17,542 nucleotides of DNA from contig DXEQ01000310.1 of NCBI GenBank assembly GCA_019114885.1, forward strand, positions 1-17,542, given 5' to 3'. A program made the position numbers and the translations under genes. The notes beneath the pieces are model-generated. The model was not told where the DNA came from, searched no databases, and saw nothing but the letters and a program-made list of their open reading frames with translations. Shown piece by piece: positions 1 to 7,622 of this stretch (position 1 is its first letter; the number at the start of each line of letters is the position of its first letter). The DNA is from Candidatus Anaerobutyricum stercoripullorum (GTDB taxonomy: Bacteria; Bacillota; Clostridia; Lachnospirales; Lachnospiraceae).

Positions 1-180
1 TTTGTCAGAAAAGAAGCCGGGTATTTGTGAAAAGAAATGGCAGGATAAAGTAATTGTAGAGATTCTGGTGTAAAACAGTCGATACAAGACAGAAGAGACA
101 GCCGCAGTGATAAGCAGGCATATTGTTTCAGAAGAAATTATTCTGCGGCATCAGTAAGCACAGGGAGGATTAACACAGAT

Positions 181-816
181 ATGAAAACACTGATTTTTGA
201 CCTGGGTATGGTATTGATTCATTTCAGATGGAGAGATTTTCTGACCGATATGGGATATGAGGGAGAGGAAAAGGAAGGCATCGCCAGGGCGATTTTTCAG
301 AATCCGCTCTGGAATGAGTTTGACCGGGGCGTGATGGGGGATGAGAATGTCATCGCTCAGATGAAGCTGGAGGCGCCGCGGTATGCGGAGGAGATTGACC
401 GCATCTGGCAGAAGGAGAATTTTGGCAATGTGTGCCATCCCTTTGCCTATGCCGAGGAGCTGATCCGCACCCTCCACGAGATGGGATACAAGGTTTATGC
501 CCTGTCCAACTACGGCGAGACCCTGCTGGGGCTGAACCGGAAGAAATATACCTTCTTAAATTACATGGACGGCGGCGTCTTTTCTTACGATGTCAAGCTG
601 ATGAAACCAGACGACGCCATCTATCAGGCTCTTCTGGAGAGGTACCATATCGCGCCGGAAAACGCGGTGTTCTTCGATGATGTGGCAGAGAACTGCGAGG
701 GCGCCCGCCGGGCCGGCATCACAGCCGTGCAGGTGACCGACGGCCTCCGCTCCATCCTGGATGGACTGAAAAAAGAATGTGGGGTGGAGCTGCCGCAGAT
801 GGAAAAATATCTTTGA
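181..816 (+). CDS. HAD-superfamily phosphatase, YihX-like subgroup
   Basis: A 211-residue cytosolic haloacid-dehalogenase-type hydrolase, expected to remove phosphate from a small phosphorylated metabolite. Motif I is FDLGMVL with the nucleophile Asp at D7. The second Asp of classical HADs is a Gly (G9), as in the FDLGNVL subgroup that includes E. coli YihX (glucose-1-phosphate phosphatase). Motif II is LSN (S109), motif III is the MKP lysine K142, and motif IV is FFDD (D166/D167) followed by N-EGA. Residues about 15-90 form the helical cap. Length fits the subgroup (about 200 residues). The start has GGGAGG upstream with a rather long 12-nt spacer. The gene lies 56 nt before the response-regulator gene and may be co-transcribed; no clear promoter is visible in that gap. 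Family assignment is firm; the substrate cannot be read from sequence. Confidence 0.9.
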   Translation: MKTLIFDLGMVLIHFRWRDFLTDMGYEGEEKEGIARAIFQNPLWNEFDRGVMGDENVIAQMKLEAPRYAEEIDRIWQKENFGNVCHPFAYAEELIRTLHEMGYKVYALSNYGETLLGLNRKKYTFLNYMDGGVFSYDVKLMKPDDAIYQALLERYHIAPENAVFFDDVAENCEGARRAGITAVQVTDGLRSILDGLKKECGVELPQMEKYL

Positions 817-872
817 TTTTTAAAAGAACCTATCACAAGAGTAAAGATCGAAAAACAGGAGAAGAGGGCAAA

Positions 873-1961
873 ATGGAACAGGTAGTTCACAGTGCGGTGT
901 ACAGGAGTCCGCAGACCATATTGATCGTGGATGATGATGAGATTAACCGCGGGATTCTGGATAACATTTTTTCGGAACATTACCAGGTGGAGGAGGCGGA
1001 GAACGGGCGGGTCGGCCTTGAGAAGATATTGTCCGCCCCGGAGAAGTACTGCGCGGTTCTTCTTGACGTGATGATGCCGGAGATGGATGGTCTTGAGACG
1101 TTGCGTCATCTGAAAAAAAGAGAACTGCTGGATGAGATTCCGGTGTTCCTCATCACGGCGGAGGCTAACGACGCGGTGATGAAGGAATCCTATCAGATGG
1201 GAGTCATGGACGTGATAAGCAAGCCGGTGGTCCCTTACGTGGTCATGCGGCGGGTCAATTCCGTGGTGGAATTGTTCCGGGCAAGACGCAGTCTGTCCAA
1301 CCAGGTGATGGTGCAGCAGGCGGAGCTTTTAAAACAGGCGGAACAGATTATCCGGCTCAACAAGGGGATGATCGAAGGGCTGGCTACGGCCATAGAGTTC
1401 AGAAGCGCCGAGTCGGGAGATCATGTCCGGCGGATTCATGACATTACAAAATATATGCTGAAATACACGGAATGGGGAGAGGGTCTTGAAGACTATGTGA
1501 TTGATCAGATTGCCCTGGCTTCCGTCATGCATGATATCGGAAAGATTGCCATTCCTGACGCGGTGTTAAATAAACCGGGCAGGCTGACAGCGGAGGAGTT
1601 TGAGGTCATGAAGGCTCACACCATTCAGGGAGAACAGCTGCTGGACAAGATACCGGAACTCAGAGAAAATACGGCTTACGATTACGCCAGAGATATCGCC
1701 AGACATCATCATGAGCGCTGGGACGGAAGAGGATATCCGGACGGCCTTAAGGGGGATGAGATCTCGCCGTGGTCGCAGATTGTTTCTCTGGCGGACGTGT
1801 ATGACGCTTTAAGCTGCAAACGTGTCTACAAAGATGCTTTTCCGCGGGAGAAGGTCGTGGAGATGATCCGGGACGGTTCCTGCGGTGTGTTTAATCCGAA
1901 GCTTCTGGATGCGTTTTTCTCCGTGGAAGACGAGATTGTGAAAATGTATCAGAAAGCGTGA
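873..1961 (+). CDS. Response regulator with HD-GYP output (c-di-GMP phosphodiesterase type)
   Basis: A 362-residue protein with a receiver domain followed by an HD-GYP domain. The receiver (about residues 15-135) has the acidic pocket VDDDE, phospho-acceptor D65 in LLDVMMPEMDG, T95 and K117. A helical linker (about 135-165) leads to the HD-GYP domain (about 165-355): H184 in GDHVRR, H220-D221 in MHDIGK, H249, the H278-H280 run, and the signature GRGYPDG (G287-Y288-P289), then D308 in LADVYDAL. All metal-binding positions of an active enzyme seem present. HD-GYP domains hydrolyse cyclic di-GMP to pGpG/GMP; phosphorylation of D65 would control this. An ATG at 777 is in frame but lies inside the HAD gene. 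The chosen ATG at 873 has AGGAGAAGAGG just upstream. The stop overlaps the spacer before the Hpt gene, so the operon is tight. No DNA-binding domain is present. Confidence 0.93.
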   Translation: MEQVVHSAVYRSPQTILIVDDDEINRGILDNIFSEHYQVEEAENGRVGLEKILSAPEKYCAVLLDVMMPEMDGLETLRHLKKRELLDEIPVFLITAEANDAVMKESYQMGVMDVISKPVVPYVVMRRVNSVVELFRARRSLSNQVMVQQAELLKQAEQIIRLNKGMIEGLATAIEFRSAESGDHVRRIHDITKYMLKYTEWGEGLEDYVIDQIALASVMHDIGKIAIPDAVLNKPGRLTAEEFEVMKAHTIQGEQLLDKIPELRENTAYDYARDIARHHHERWDGRGYPDGLKGDEISPWSQIVSLADVYDALSCKRVYKDAFPREKVVEMIRDGSCGVFNPKLLDAFFSVEDEIVKMYQKA

Positions 1962-1978
1962 AAAAAGGAGAAGATAAG

Positions 1979-2338
1979 ATGGATACTTTAAAAAAAGAAA
2001 CATTAAAGGCAGCCGGTGTGGACGTGGAAAACGCACTGGAACGGTTCATGGGAAAAGAAGATTTTCTGGAGCGGATGCTGAAAAAGTTTGCCGCCGATAC
2101 TAACTATGCGAAACTGGCGGAAGCGGTCGGAAAAAAAGACCCGGAGAGTGCGCTGCAGGCCTCCCACACCCTAAAAGGCATGTGCGGCAATCTTTCCATC
2201 ACGTCGCTGATTCCGCTGTTTACCCGACAGGTGGAACTGCTTCGGGCAGAAGAATACGAGGAGGCTTACGGCATGATGGAGGAGATCAGCCGGACCTATG
2301 ATCAGGTGCAAAAAGCAGTTGACGCTCTTTCGGAATAG
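1979..2338 (+). CDS. Stand-alone Hpt (histidine phosphotransfer) protein
   Basis: A 119-residue all-helical protein. The phosphotransfer signature ASHTLKGMCGNLSI places the phosphorylatable histidine at H63, with the conserved K66-G67 after it. Length and position of the motif match single-domain Hpt proteins, which shuttle phosphate between receiver domains in a cytosolic phosphorelay. It sits 17 nt after the REC-HD-GYP gene and 19 nt before the first hybrid kinase, so its likely partners are encoded on either side: donor receivers on the kinases and acceptor D65 of the HD-GYP regulator. The start at 1979 is preceded by AAAAAAGGAG at about 9 nt; a GTG at 1958 in the same frame overlaps the previous stop and is less likely. 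Partner assignment is inferred from the operon. Confidence 0.93.
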   Translation: MDTLKKETLKAAGVDVENALERFMGKEDFLERMLKKFAADTNYAKLAEAVGKKDPESALQASHTLKGMCGNLSITSLIPLFTRQVELLRAEEYEEAYGMMEEISRTYDQVQKAVDALSE

Positions 2339-2357
2339 AGGAAAGGCGGGGGAAGGT

Positions 2358-4976
2358 ATGAGCAGAATAAAAAATGTAATGCACAAACACAGGGAGTCAG
2401 CCTTAAACAAAAAGATCATCCGGTTTCTCTGGGTAAGCTTTGCCTGCCTGCTGGTTCTCTGTATCGGTGTGTTCACGTTGATCAATCGATTTATGATACA
2501 GCAGAATACGAATACGCTCAATCAGGTGGTCGATACCTATATGATGGGCATGAGTTCCCAGATTCAGAAGCATTTTGAGACCCTGGTCAATCTGCGTCTC
2601 GGGCAGGTGGAAGGTATTATCCAGACCACGTATCCGGAGGGGAAGGACTCTCTGGGCGGGACCGAGAGGGAGGGACTGGAAACCCGGGCGGAAGCACAGG
2701 GGTTCATCTATCTGGCCCTCTACAGCACGGAGGGAAAGGCAGAAGTCCTGTACGGAGACGAGCTGACCATCGAGGACGAGAAAGATTTTCTCGCGGCCAT
2801 GAATGAAGGTGGAAAAATGGTCACCGTGGGAAAGAATAAAAAAGGAGAGATGATTCTGCTTTACGGCGTTTCCGCGGGGTATCCGGAGAACACAGGATAT
2901 GCCATGTCCGACGGACAACAGTGTACGGCGCTTCTGGCGGGTGTGCGCATTGAAAAGCTCAGCGAGGCGCTGGCGCTGCATATGGATAACAGCCTGATTT
3001 TTACACATATCATTCGCAATGATGGTACATTTGTCATCAAAAATTCCGACACGGATTACGATAACTGCTACGACTGGATTCTGGAAAGCGGAGAAGAGGG
3101 CGGAGCGGAAGATATCGGCAATACGGTGCAGATGATGAAGGAGGCGGCGAAAAATCGACAGGAATACAGCATGGTGGCGTCCATGGGTGAGGGACGGCAG
3201 CACATTTACTGCGCGCCGATGCCGAGTACCGAGTGGACCATGGTGACAGTCATGCCGCACAGTATTCTGGATGAAGCGCTGGCTACGCTTGGCAGACAGC
3301 GGATCTGGACGTCTCTGGCCGGATGCGGGATTCTGGTTCTGGCGACCCTGGTGGTGTTCGCCCTGTATTTCAGGCTGTCCAGAAAACAGATGGCAGAGCT
3401 TGACAGAGTGAAGAAAGAAGCGGAACATGCCAGTCAGGCAAAAAGTGAGTTTCTTGCCAACATGAGCCATGATATCCGCACGCCGATGAACGCCATTGTC
3501 GGCATGACGGCCATCGCCACGGCCAATATCGACAAGCCGGAGCAGGTGAAGGACTGTCTCAAAAAGATCACTCTCTCCAGCAGACATCTGCTGGGGCTTA
3601 TTAACGATGTCCTTGATATGTCAAAGATTGAGAGCGGGAAACTGACGCTGAACAAAGAGCTGACCTCTCTCAAGGAACTTATGGAGAGTATCGTGAGTAT
3701 CGTGCAGCCCCAGGCCCGCGCCAGACGGCAGAATTTCGATATCCTGATTCAAGATGTAGAAGAAGAGCAGGTGTGCTGCGACGGCGTCCGTCTCAATCAG
3801 GTGCTGATCAATCTTTTGTCAAATGCGCTGAAATTTACACCTGCGGGAGGGCGGATCGATGTGATCGTGTCACAGGAAGAATCCCCGAAGGGGGAAGACT
3901 GGGTACGGACACATTTCCGGGTGCAGGATACCGGTATGGGAATGTCCGAAGAATTTCAAAAGCACATATTTGAGTCTTTTGTCCGGGAGGACAGCAAACG
4001 GGTGCACCGCACCGAGGGAAGCGGTCTGGGCATGGCCATCACCAAATATATCGTGGACGCCATGGAGGGCACGATCTCTGTGCGAAGCGAGCAAAACCGG
4101 GGCAGCGAGTTCCATGTGACGCTGGATTTCGAGCGCGTCACGCAGCCGGAGGAGGAGATGCTGCTAAAAACCTGGGACGTCCTTGTGGTGGACGACGACG
4201 AACCGCTCTGCCAGAGTGCCGCCGGAGCGCTGACGGAAATCGGACAGCAGGCGGAATGGGCAATCTCCGGTTCGCAGGCTGTGGAGATGGCAAAGAAGAG
4301 ACATGCGGAGAGACGGGATTATCAGGCAATTCTTCTGGACTGGCAGATGCCTGGCATGGACGGCATCGAGACGGCCAGAAAAATCCGGGAGCAGATCGGA
4401 GAGGATATTACGATTCTGATCATCTCCGCCTACGACTGGAGCGGCATCGAGGAGGAGGCGAAACAGGCGGGCGTCAATGGATTTATTTCCAAGCCGCTGT
4501 TTAAATCCACCCTCTATTACGGACTCAGTCATTTCATGGAAACAGGAGAAGAGGGTGCCGAGAAGAAAGAAGAAACCATGCCGGATTATACCGGCCGAAG
4601 GCTTCTGGTGGCGGAAGATAATGAGCTTAACTGGGAGATTGCCTGCGAACTGCTTTCTTCCTGCGGCTTCGAGCTTGACTGGGCGGAAAACGGAGAGAAA
4701 TGTGTAGAACTTTTCAGGAAGTCCGGGCCGGGATATTATGACGCGATCCTGATGGATCTTCGGATGCCGGTGATGAACGGCTACGAGGCCACGAAGGCTG
4801 TCCGCGCTCTGGACAGGGAGGACGCGGATGTTCCGATCATCGCCATGACGGCGGACGCCTTCTCGGAAGATATCAAACGCTGCCTGGAATGCGGCATGAA
4901 CGCGCACACCGCGAAACCGCTTGATATGCGGGAACTGCTCCGCATTCTGCAAAGGCTCATGAAGACCGGGAGATGA
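2358..4976 (+). CDS. Hybrid sensor histidine kinase with two receiver domains
   Basis: An 872-residue membrane sensor kinase. A hydrophobic segment at about 20-43 and another at about 315-338 flank a roughly 270-residue extracytoplasmic sensor region that I cannot assign to a named ligand fold. There is no obvious HAMP domain; a coiled helix runs into HisKA, with H371 in SHDIRTPMNAI. The ATPase domain shows the N box (NQVLINLLSNALKF), G1 DTGMGMS (D524) and G2 GSGLGMAI. Two receivers follow. The first is VVDDDE with D661 in LLDWQMPGMDG and K712. The second is VAEDNE with D800 in LMDLRMPVMNG and K853. Both acceptor sites are intact. It begins 19 nt after the Hpt gene, with GGGGGAAGG before ATG 2358; the 20-codon longer version starts inside the Hpt gene. 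It is predicted to feed phosphate through the free Hpt protein. The signal sensed is unknown. Confidence 0.92.
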   Translation: MSRIKNVMHKHRESALNKKIIRFLWVSFACLLVLCIGVFTLINRFMIQQNTNTLNQVVDTYMMGMSSQIQKHFETLVNLRLGQVEGIIQTTYPEGKDSLGGTEREGLETRAEAQGFIYLALYSTEGKAEVLYGDELTIEDEKDFLAAMNEGGKMVTVGKNKKGEMILLYGVSAGYPENTGYAMSDGQQCTALLAGVRIEKLSEALALHMDNSLIFTHIIRNDGTFVIKNSDTDYDNCYDWILESGEEGGAEDIGNTVQMMKEAAKNRQEYSMVASMGEGRQHIYCAPMPSTEWTMVTVMPHSILDEALATLGRQRIWTSLAGCGILVLATLVVFALYFRLSRKQMAELDRVKKEAEHASQAKSEFLANMSHDIRTPMNAIVGMTAIATANIDKPEQVKDCLKKITLSSRHLLGLINDVLDMSKIESGKLTLNKELTSLKELMESIVSIVQPQARARRQNFDILIQDVEEEQVCCDGVRLNQVLINLLSNALKFTPAGGRIDVIVSQEESPKGEDWVRTHFRVQDTGMGMSEEFQKHIFESFVREDSKRVHRTEGSGLGMAITKYIVDAMEGTISVRSEQNRGSEFHVTLDFERVTQPEEEMLLKTWDVLVVDDDEPLCQSAAGALTEIGQQAEWAISGSQAVEMAKKRHAERRDYQAILLDWQMPGMDGIETARKIREQIGEDITILIISAYDWSGIEEEAKQAGVNGFISKPLFKSTLYYGLSHFMETGEEGAEKKEETMPDYTGRRLLVAEDNELNWEIACELLSSCGFELDWAENGEKCVELFRKSGPGYYDAILMDLRMPVMNGYEATKAVRALDREDADVPIIAMTADAFSEDIKRCLECGMNAHTAKPLDMRELLRILQRLMKTGR

Positions 4977-4978
4977 TT

Positions 4979-7537
4979 ATGAAAACGAAAAAAAAGGGAC
5001 ATAAAAAAGGATGGCGGCGTTTTTGGCAGCAGTACCGCTTTTATGTGGCAACGCTTCTGGCGTTTTTTGTGTTGTCCATCGCCAGCCTGCACATTTTACA
5101 AAATAAATTATTGGAAAATGCACAGAAGACCGGAGAATCTCTGGCAATCAGCTTTTCTGTGGAAGAAGAGCGCAGTCTGTCCGCCTATGAAGCCCTGCTT
5201 CGGATGGGTTCCGCCCATCTGGAACGTCTGACAAAAGAGACGGAAGATAACGCGAAAATAGAGGTCTGGCTTCGTGGATTTTTTGAGGATATTCAAAAGG
5301 TGACGGATCAGATGGCAGATCCTTATGCCATTTTAAACGGTGATTTTGTGGGAAAGGGCGATGAGAAGCTGGAAGATTATGATTATACCGGCTCAGAATG
5401 GTATCAGCGGGCTCTGGAGGCGGACGGAGAGGTGATCTATACCGATCTGTATGAGGACGCCGTATACAACCGCGAGGTGGTGACCATCGCCGTCAAGAGT
5501 GGGGAGGAAGGAAATGTACTGGCCTTCGACATCTTTCCGGAGAACTTTCAGATGCTGGAGCATCAGGTGACACTTCCGGAGGGAAGTTCTTATTTTCTCT
5601 GCGACAGGAAAGAAAATCTGTTGTACGCAAACACAGAGCTTTCCGTGAGCAGAGAGGAGATGCAGCAGTATCTCAACAGCATCATCACAAAACTGAAAAA
5701 AGGGGAGCTGGACAGCAAAGATTCCAGTATTATAGATCTGGACGGGAGAAGACGCAGCGTATATTACAGTGTGTCGGAAAACGGCTGGTTTTCCATCGTC
5801 ACCGTGCCGCACCGGACGATTCTTGGCGATCTGCGGCAGTTTACCGTCGGATTTGCCGTGGTCTTTCTGCTGTTTCTGAGCTTTACGGCGCTGACGAGCA
5901 TCCGTAATTCCTGGCTGAACCGGAAGATTGAGAGGACCAACGACACGGTGCGCGTCCTCGGGAACGCCTACTATGCCATCTACCGCCTGGATTATGAGGA
6001 GGGAACCTATGAGATGATCAAGGGTTCCGATTATCTGCGGAAGCGGATTCCGCAAAAGGGCGACTATCAGACATTTCTGACGGAGGCGGCGGCTATCATC
6101 GAGAAGGACGCCTATCTGGAATTTAAGCAGAGCTTCTCCATCGAAAATGTCAAGAAACTGGTGAAGCGCCGGGTGCGCGATTACGGCGGAGACTTCCTGC
6201 GTCTGTTCAATGACGAGTATCGCTGGGTCAATGTCCGCCTGCTTTTTGATGAATCCTTAAGTCAGGGAGAGGTGGTCATCTGTTTCCGGGAAATTGACGA
6301 GGAGAAACAGGTGCAGCTTCATCACATGGCTCTCATGGAAAATGCATTGGATAAGGCCAGAAAAAATGAAGAGTCGCAGAACCGGTTCTTCTCCACCATG
6401 TCTCACGATATGCGCACGCCGCTCAACGCCATCATCGGACTGACGGAACTGGCAGAAAAAAGTTACGGCGACGCGGGTCAGACAGCGGAATATCTGACGA
6501 AAATCCGCACGGCCAGCCAGCAGCTTCTGACGCTCATCAACGACCTTCTGGAAATCTCCCGGCTGGAGAGGGGAAAGATTGACCTGAACCGGGAGCCGTT
6601 TGACATCAAAGACTGTGTGGAAAAATGCGCGGAGATTTTCCGGGCGCAGGCCCAGAAAGAGAACAAGCAGTTCACCCTGTCCTTTGACGTGTCGGAACCG
6701 GTGGTGCTGGGAGACGCCTCCCGCGTCACGCAGATTCTCAATAATCTGATATCCAACGCAGTCAAATACAGCGATGAGGGAGATTCGATCGATGTCCGGG
6801 TGCGTCAGATGGGAAGCCAGAAGATTAAGAAGTATCAGTTTATCATCGCGGACACCGGCCGCGGCATGACGCCGGAATTTCTCGACAAACTGTTTAAGCC
6901 GTATGAGAGAGAGGTCCGGTTTGGTGCCAGAGGAGTGGCGGGAACCGGCCTTGGTATGCCGATCGTCAAGAGCCTCGTCTCCCAGATGGACGGACAGATT
7001 ACTGTGGAGAGCCGTCTGGGCGAGGGAAGCACCTTCACGGTGACACTCTCTCTGGAGAGTGTGGAAAAGCCGGTGCAGGACGATGGCAGCACAGACAATC
7101 CGGCGAAGCAGGAGATTCTGCAGCTTGCCGGCCGGCGGGCACTGGTGGCGGAAGATAACGACGTCAACATGGAAATCGCCACGGAGATTCTGGAGATGCA
7201 TGATATGAAAGTGACGCAGGCATGGAACGGCCGGGAGGCCGTGGACTGTTTCCGGCAGTCGCCGGAGGGCTATTTTGACGTCATCCTCATGGATATGCAG
7301 ATGCCGGAGATGGACGGCTGCGAGGCCGCCTCCACCATCCGCGCCATGAACCGCGCCGACGCCCGCACCATCCCGATCCTGGCTGTGACCGCCAACGCCT
7401 TCGCGGAGGACATTGCCGCCACCACCAAGGCCGGCATGAACGCCCACATATCCAAACCGATTGATTTTTCGGTCCTCTATCAGACACTGGCGGAACTGCT
7501 GGCGGCCAAAACAAACGACAACAGCGAAACACAATAA
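4979..7537 (+). CDS. Hybrid sensor histidine kinase, Cache-like sensor, PAS-like domain, one receiver
   Basis: An 852-residue membrane kinase. The N-terminus is very basic (KKKGHKKGWRR), then TM1 at about 22-41. The extracytoplasmic region (about 42-285) resembles a double-Cache sensor: WYQRALEADGEVIYTDLYED and VVTIAVKS are typical spacing elements. TM2 is at about 288-308. A PAS-like region (about 325-445) precedes HisKA, with H476 in SHDMRTPLNAIIG. The ATPase domain has NNLISNAVKYS, ADTGRGM and GTGLGMPI. A single C-terminal receiver has VAEDND, D772 in LMDMQMPEMDG and K826. ATG 4973 overlaps the upstream stop (ATGA), but the GGGAG at 4968-4972 directly abuts it; ATG 4979 has a 6-nt spacer and is preferred. 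Either way the two kinases are translationally linked. The receiver has no Hpt of its own, so the free Hpt is the likely next step. The sensor differs from the other kinase, so two inputs probably converge. Confidence 0.92.
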   Translation: MKTKKKGHKKGWRRFWQQYRFYVATLLAFFVLSIASLHILQNKLLENAQKTGESLAISFSVEEERSLSAYEALLRMGSAHLERLTKETEDNAKIEVWLRGFFEDIQKVTDQMADPYAILNGDFVGKGDEKLEDYDYTGSEWYQRALEADGEVIYTDLYEDAVYNREVVTIAVKSGEEGNVLAFDIFPENFQMLEHQVTLPEGSSYFLCDRKENLLYANTELSVSREEMQQYLNSIITKLKKGELDSKDSSIIDLDGRRRSVYYSVSENGWFSIVTVPHRTILGDLRQFTVGFAVVFLLFLSFTALTSIRNSWLNRKIERTNDTVRVLGNAYYAIYRLDYEEGTYEMIKGSDYLRKRIPQKGDYQTFLTEAAAIIEKDAYLEFKQSFSIENVKKLVKRRVRDYGGDFLRLFNDEYRWVNVRLLFDESLSQGEVVICFREIDEEKQVQLHHMALMENALDKARKNEESQNRFFSTMSHDMRTPLNAIIGLTELAEKSYGDAGQTAEYLTKIRTASQQLLTLINDLLEISRLERGKIDLNREPFDIKDCVEKCAEIFRAQAQKENKQFTLSFDVSEPVVLGDASRVTQILNNLISNAVKYSDEGDSIDVRVRQMGSQKIKKYQFIIADTGRGMTPEFLDKLFKPYEREVRFGARGVAGTGLGMPIVKSLVSQMDGQITVESRLGEGSTFTVTLSLESVEKPVQDDGSTDNPAKQEILQLAGRRALVAEDNDVNMEIATEILEMHDMKVTQAWNGREAVDCFRQSPEGYFDVILMDMQMPEMDGCEAASTIRAMNRADARTIPILAVTANAFAEDIAATTKAGMNAHISKPIDFSVLYQTLAELLAAKTNDNSETQ

Positions 7538-7622
7538 AAGAAAAAAGGAATCCCTTTTGTTACCTGTGCATTTGTTGAAAATAGAGGATGTGGCATACGG
7601 AAAAAGACAACGGAGAATGAGA

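Noticed and set aside
101..149. GCCGCAG/CTGCGGC inverted repeat upstream of the HAD gene
   Set aside because: Seven-base arms separated by 35 nt, with no riboswitch or operator features recognised.
777..872. 32-codon longer N-terminus for the HD-GYP regulator
   Set aside because: It begins inside the HAD gene, has no receiver-like sequence, and ATG 873 has a good ribosome binding site.
6257..7534. Long minus-strand open frame (425 codons) opposite the second kinase, and a similar one at 2403-3587
   Set aside because: Both mirror GC-biased codon use of clear plus-strand kinase genes and show no domain, promoter or ribosome binding site.
7543..7558. AAAAGG/CCTTTT hairpin after the second kinase as a terminator
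   Set aside because: A six-pair, mostly A-T stem without a following T tract is too weak to call.
7461..7622. Longer N-terminus for the topoisomerase fusion
   Set aside because: It lies in another frame of the kinase gene's 3' end, and topoisomerase III proteins start at the MKRLVLAEKPS position (7623).
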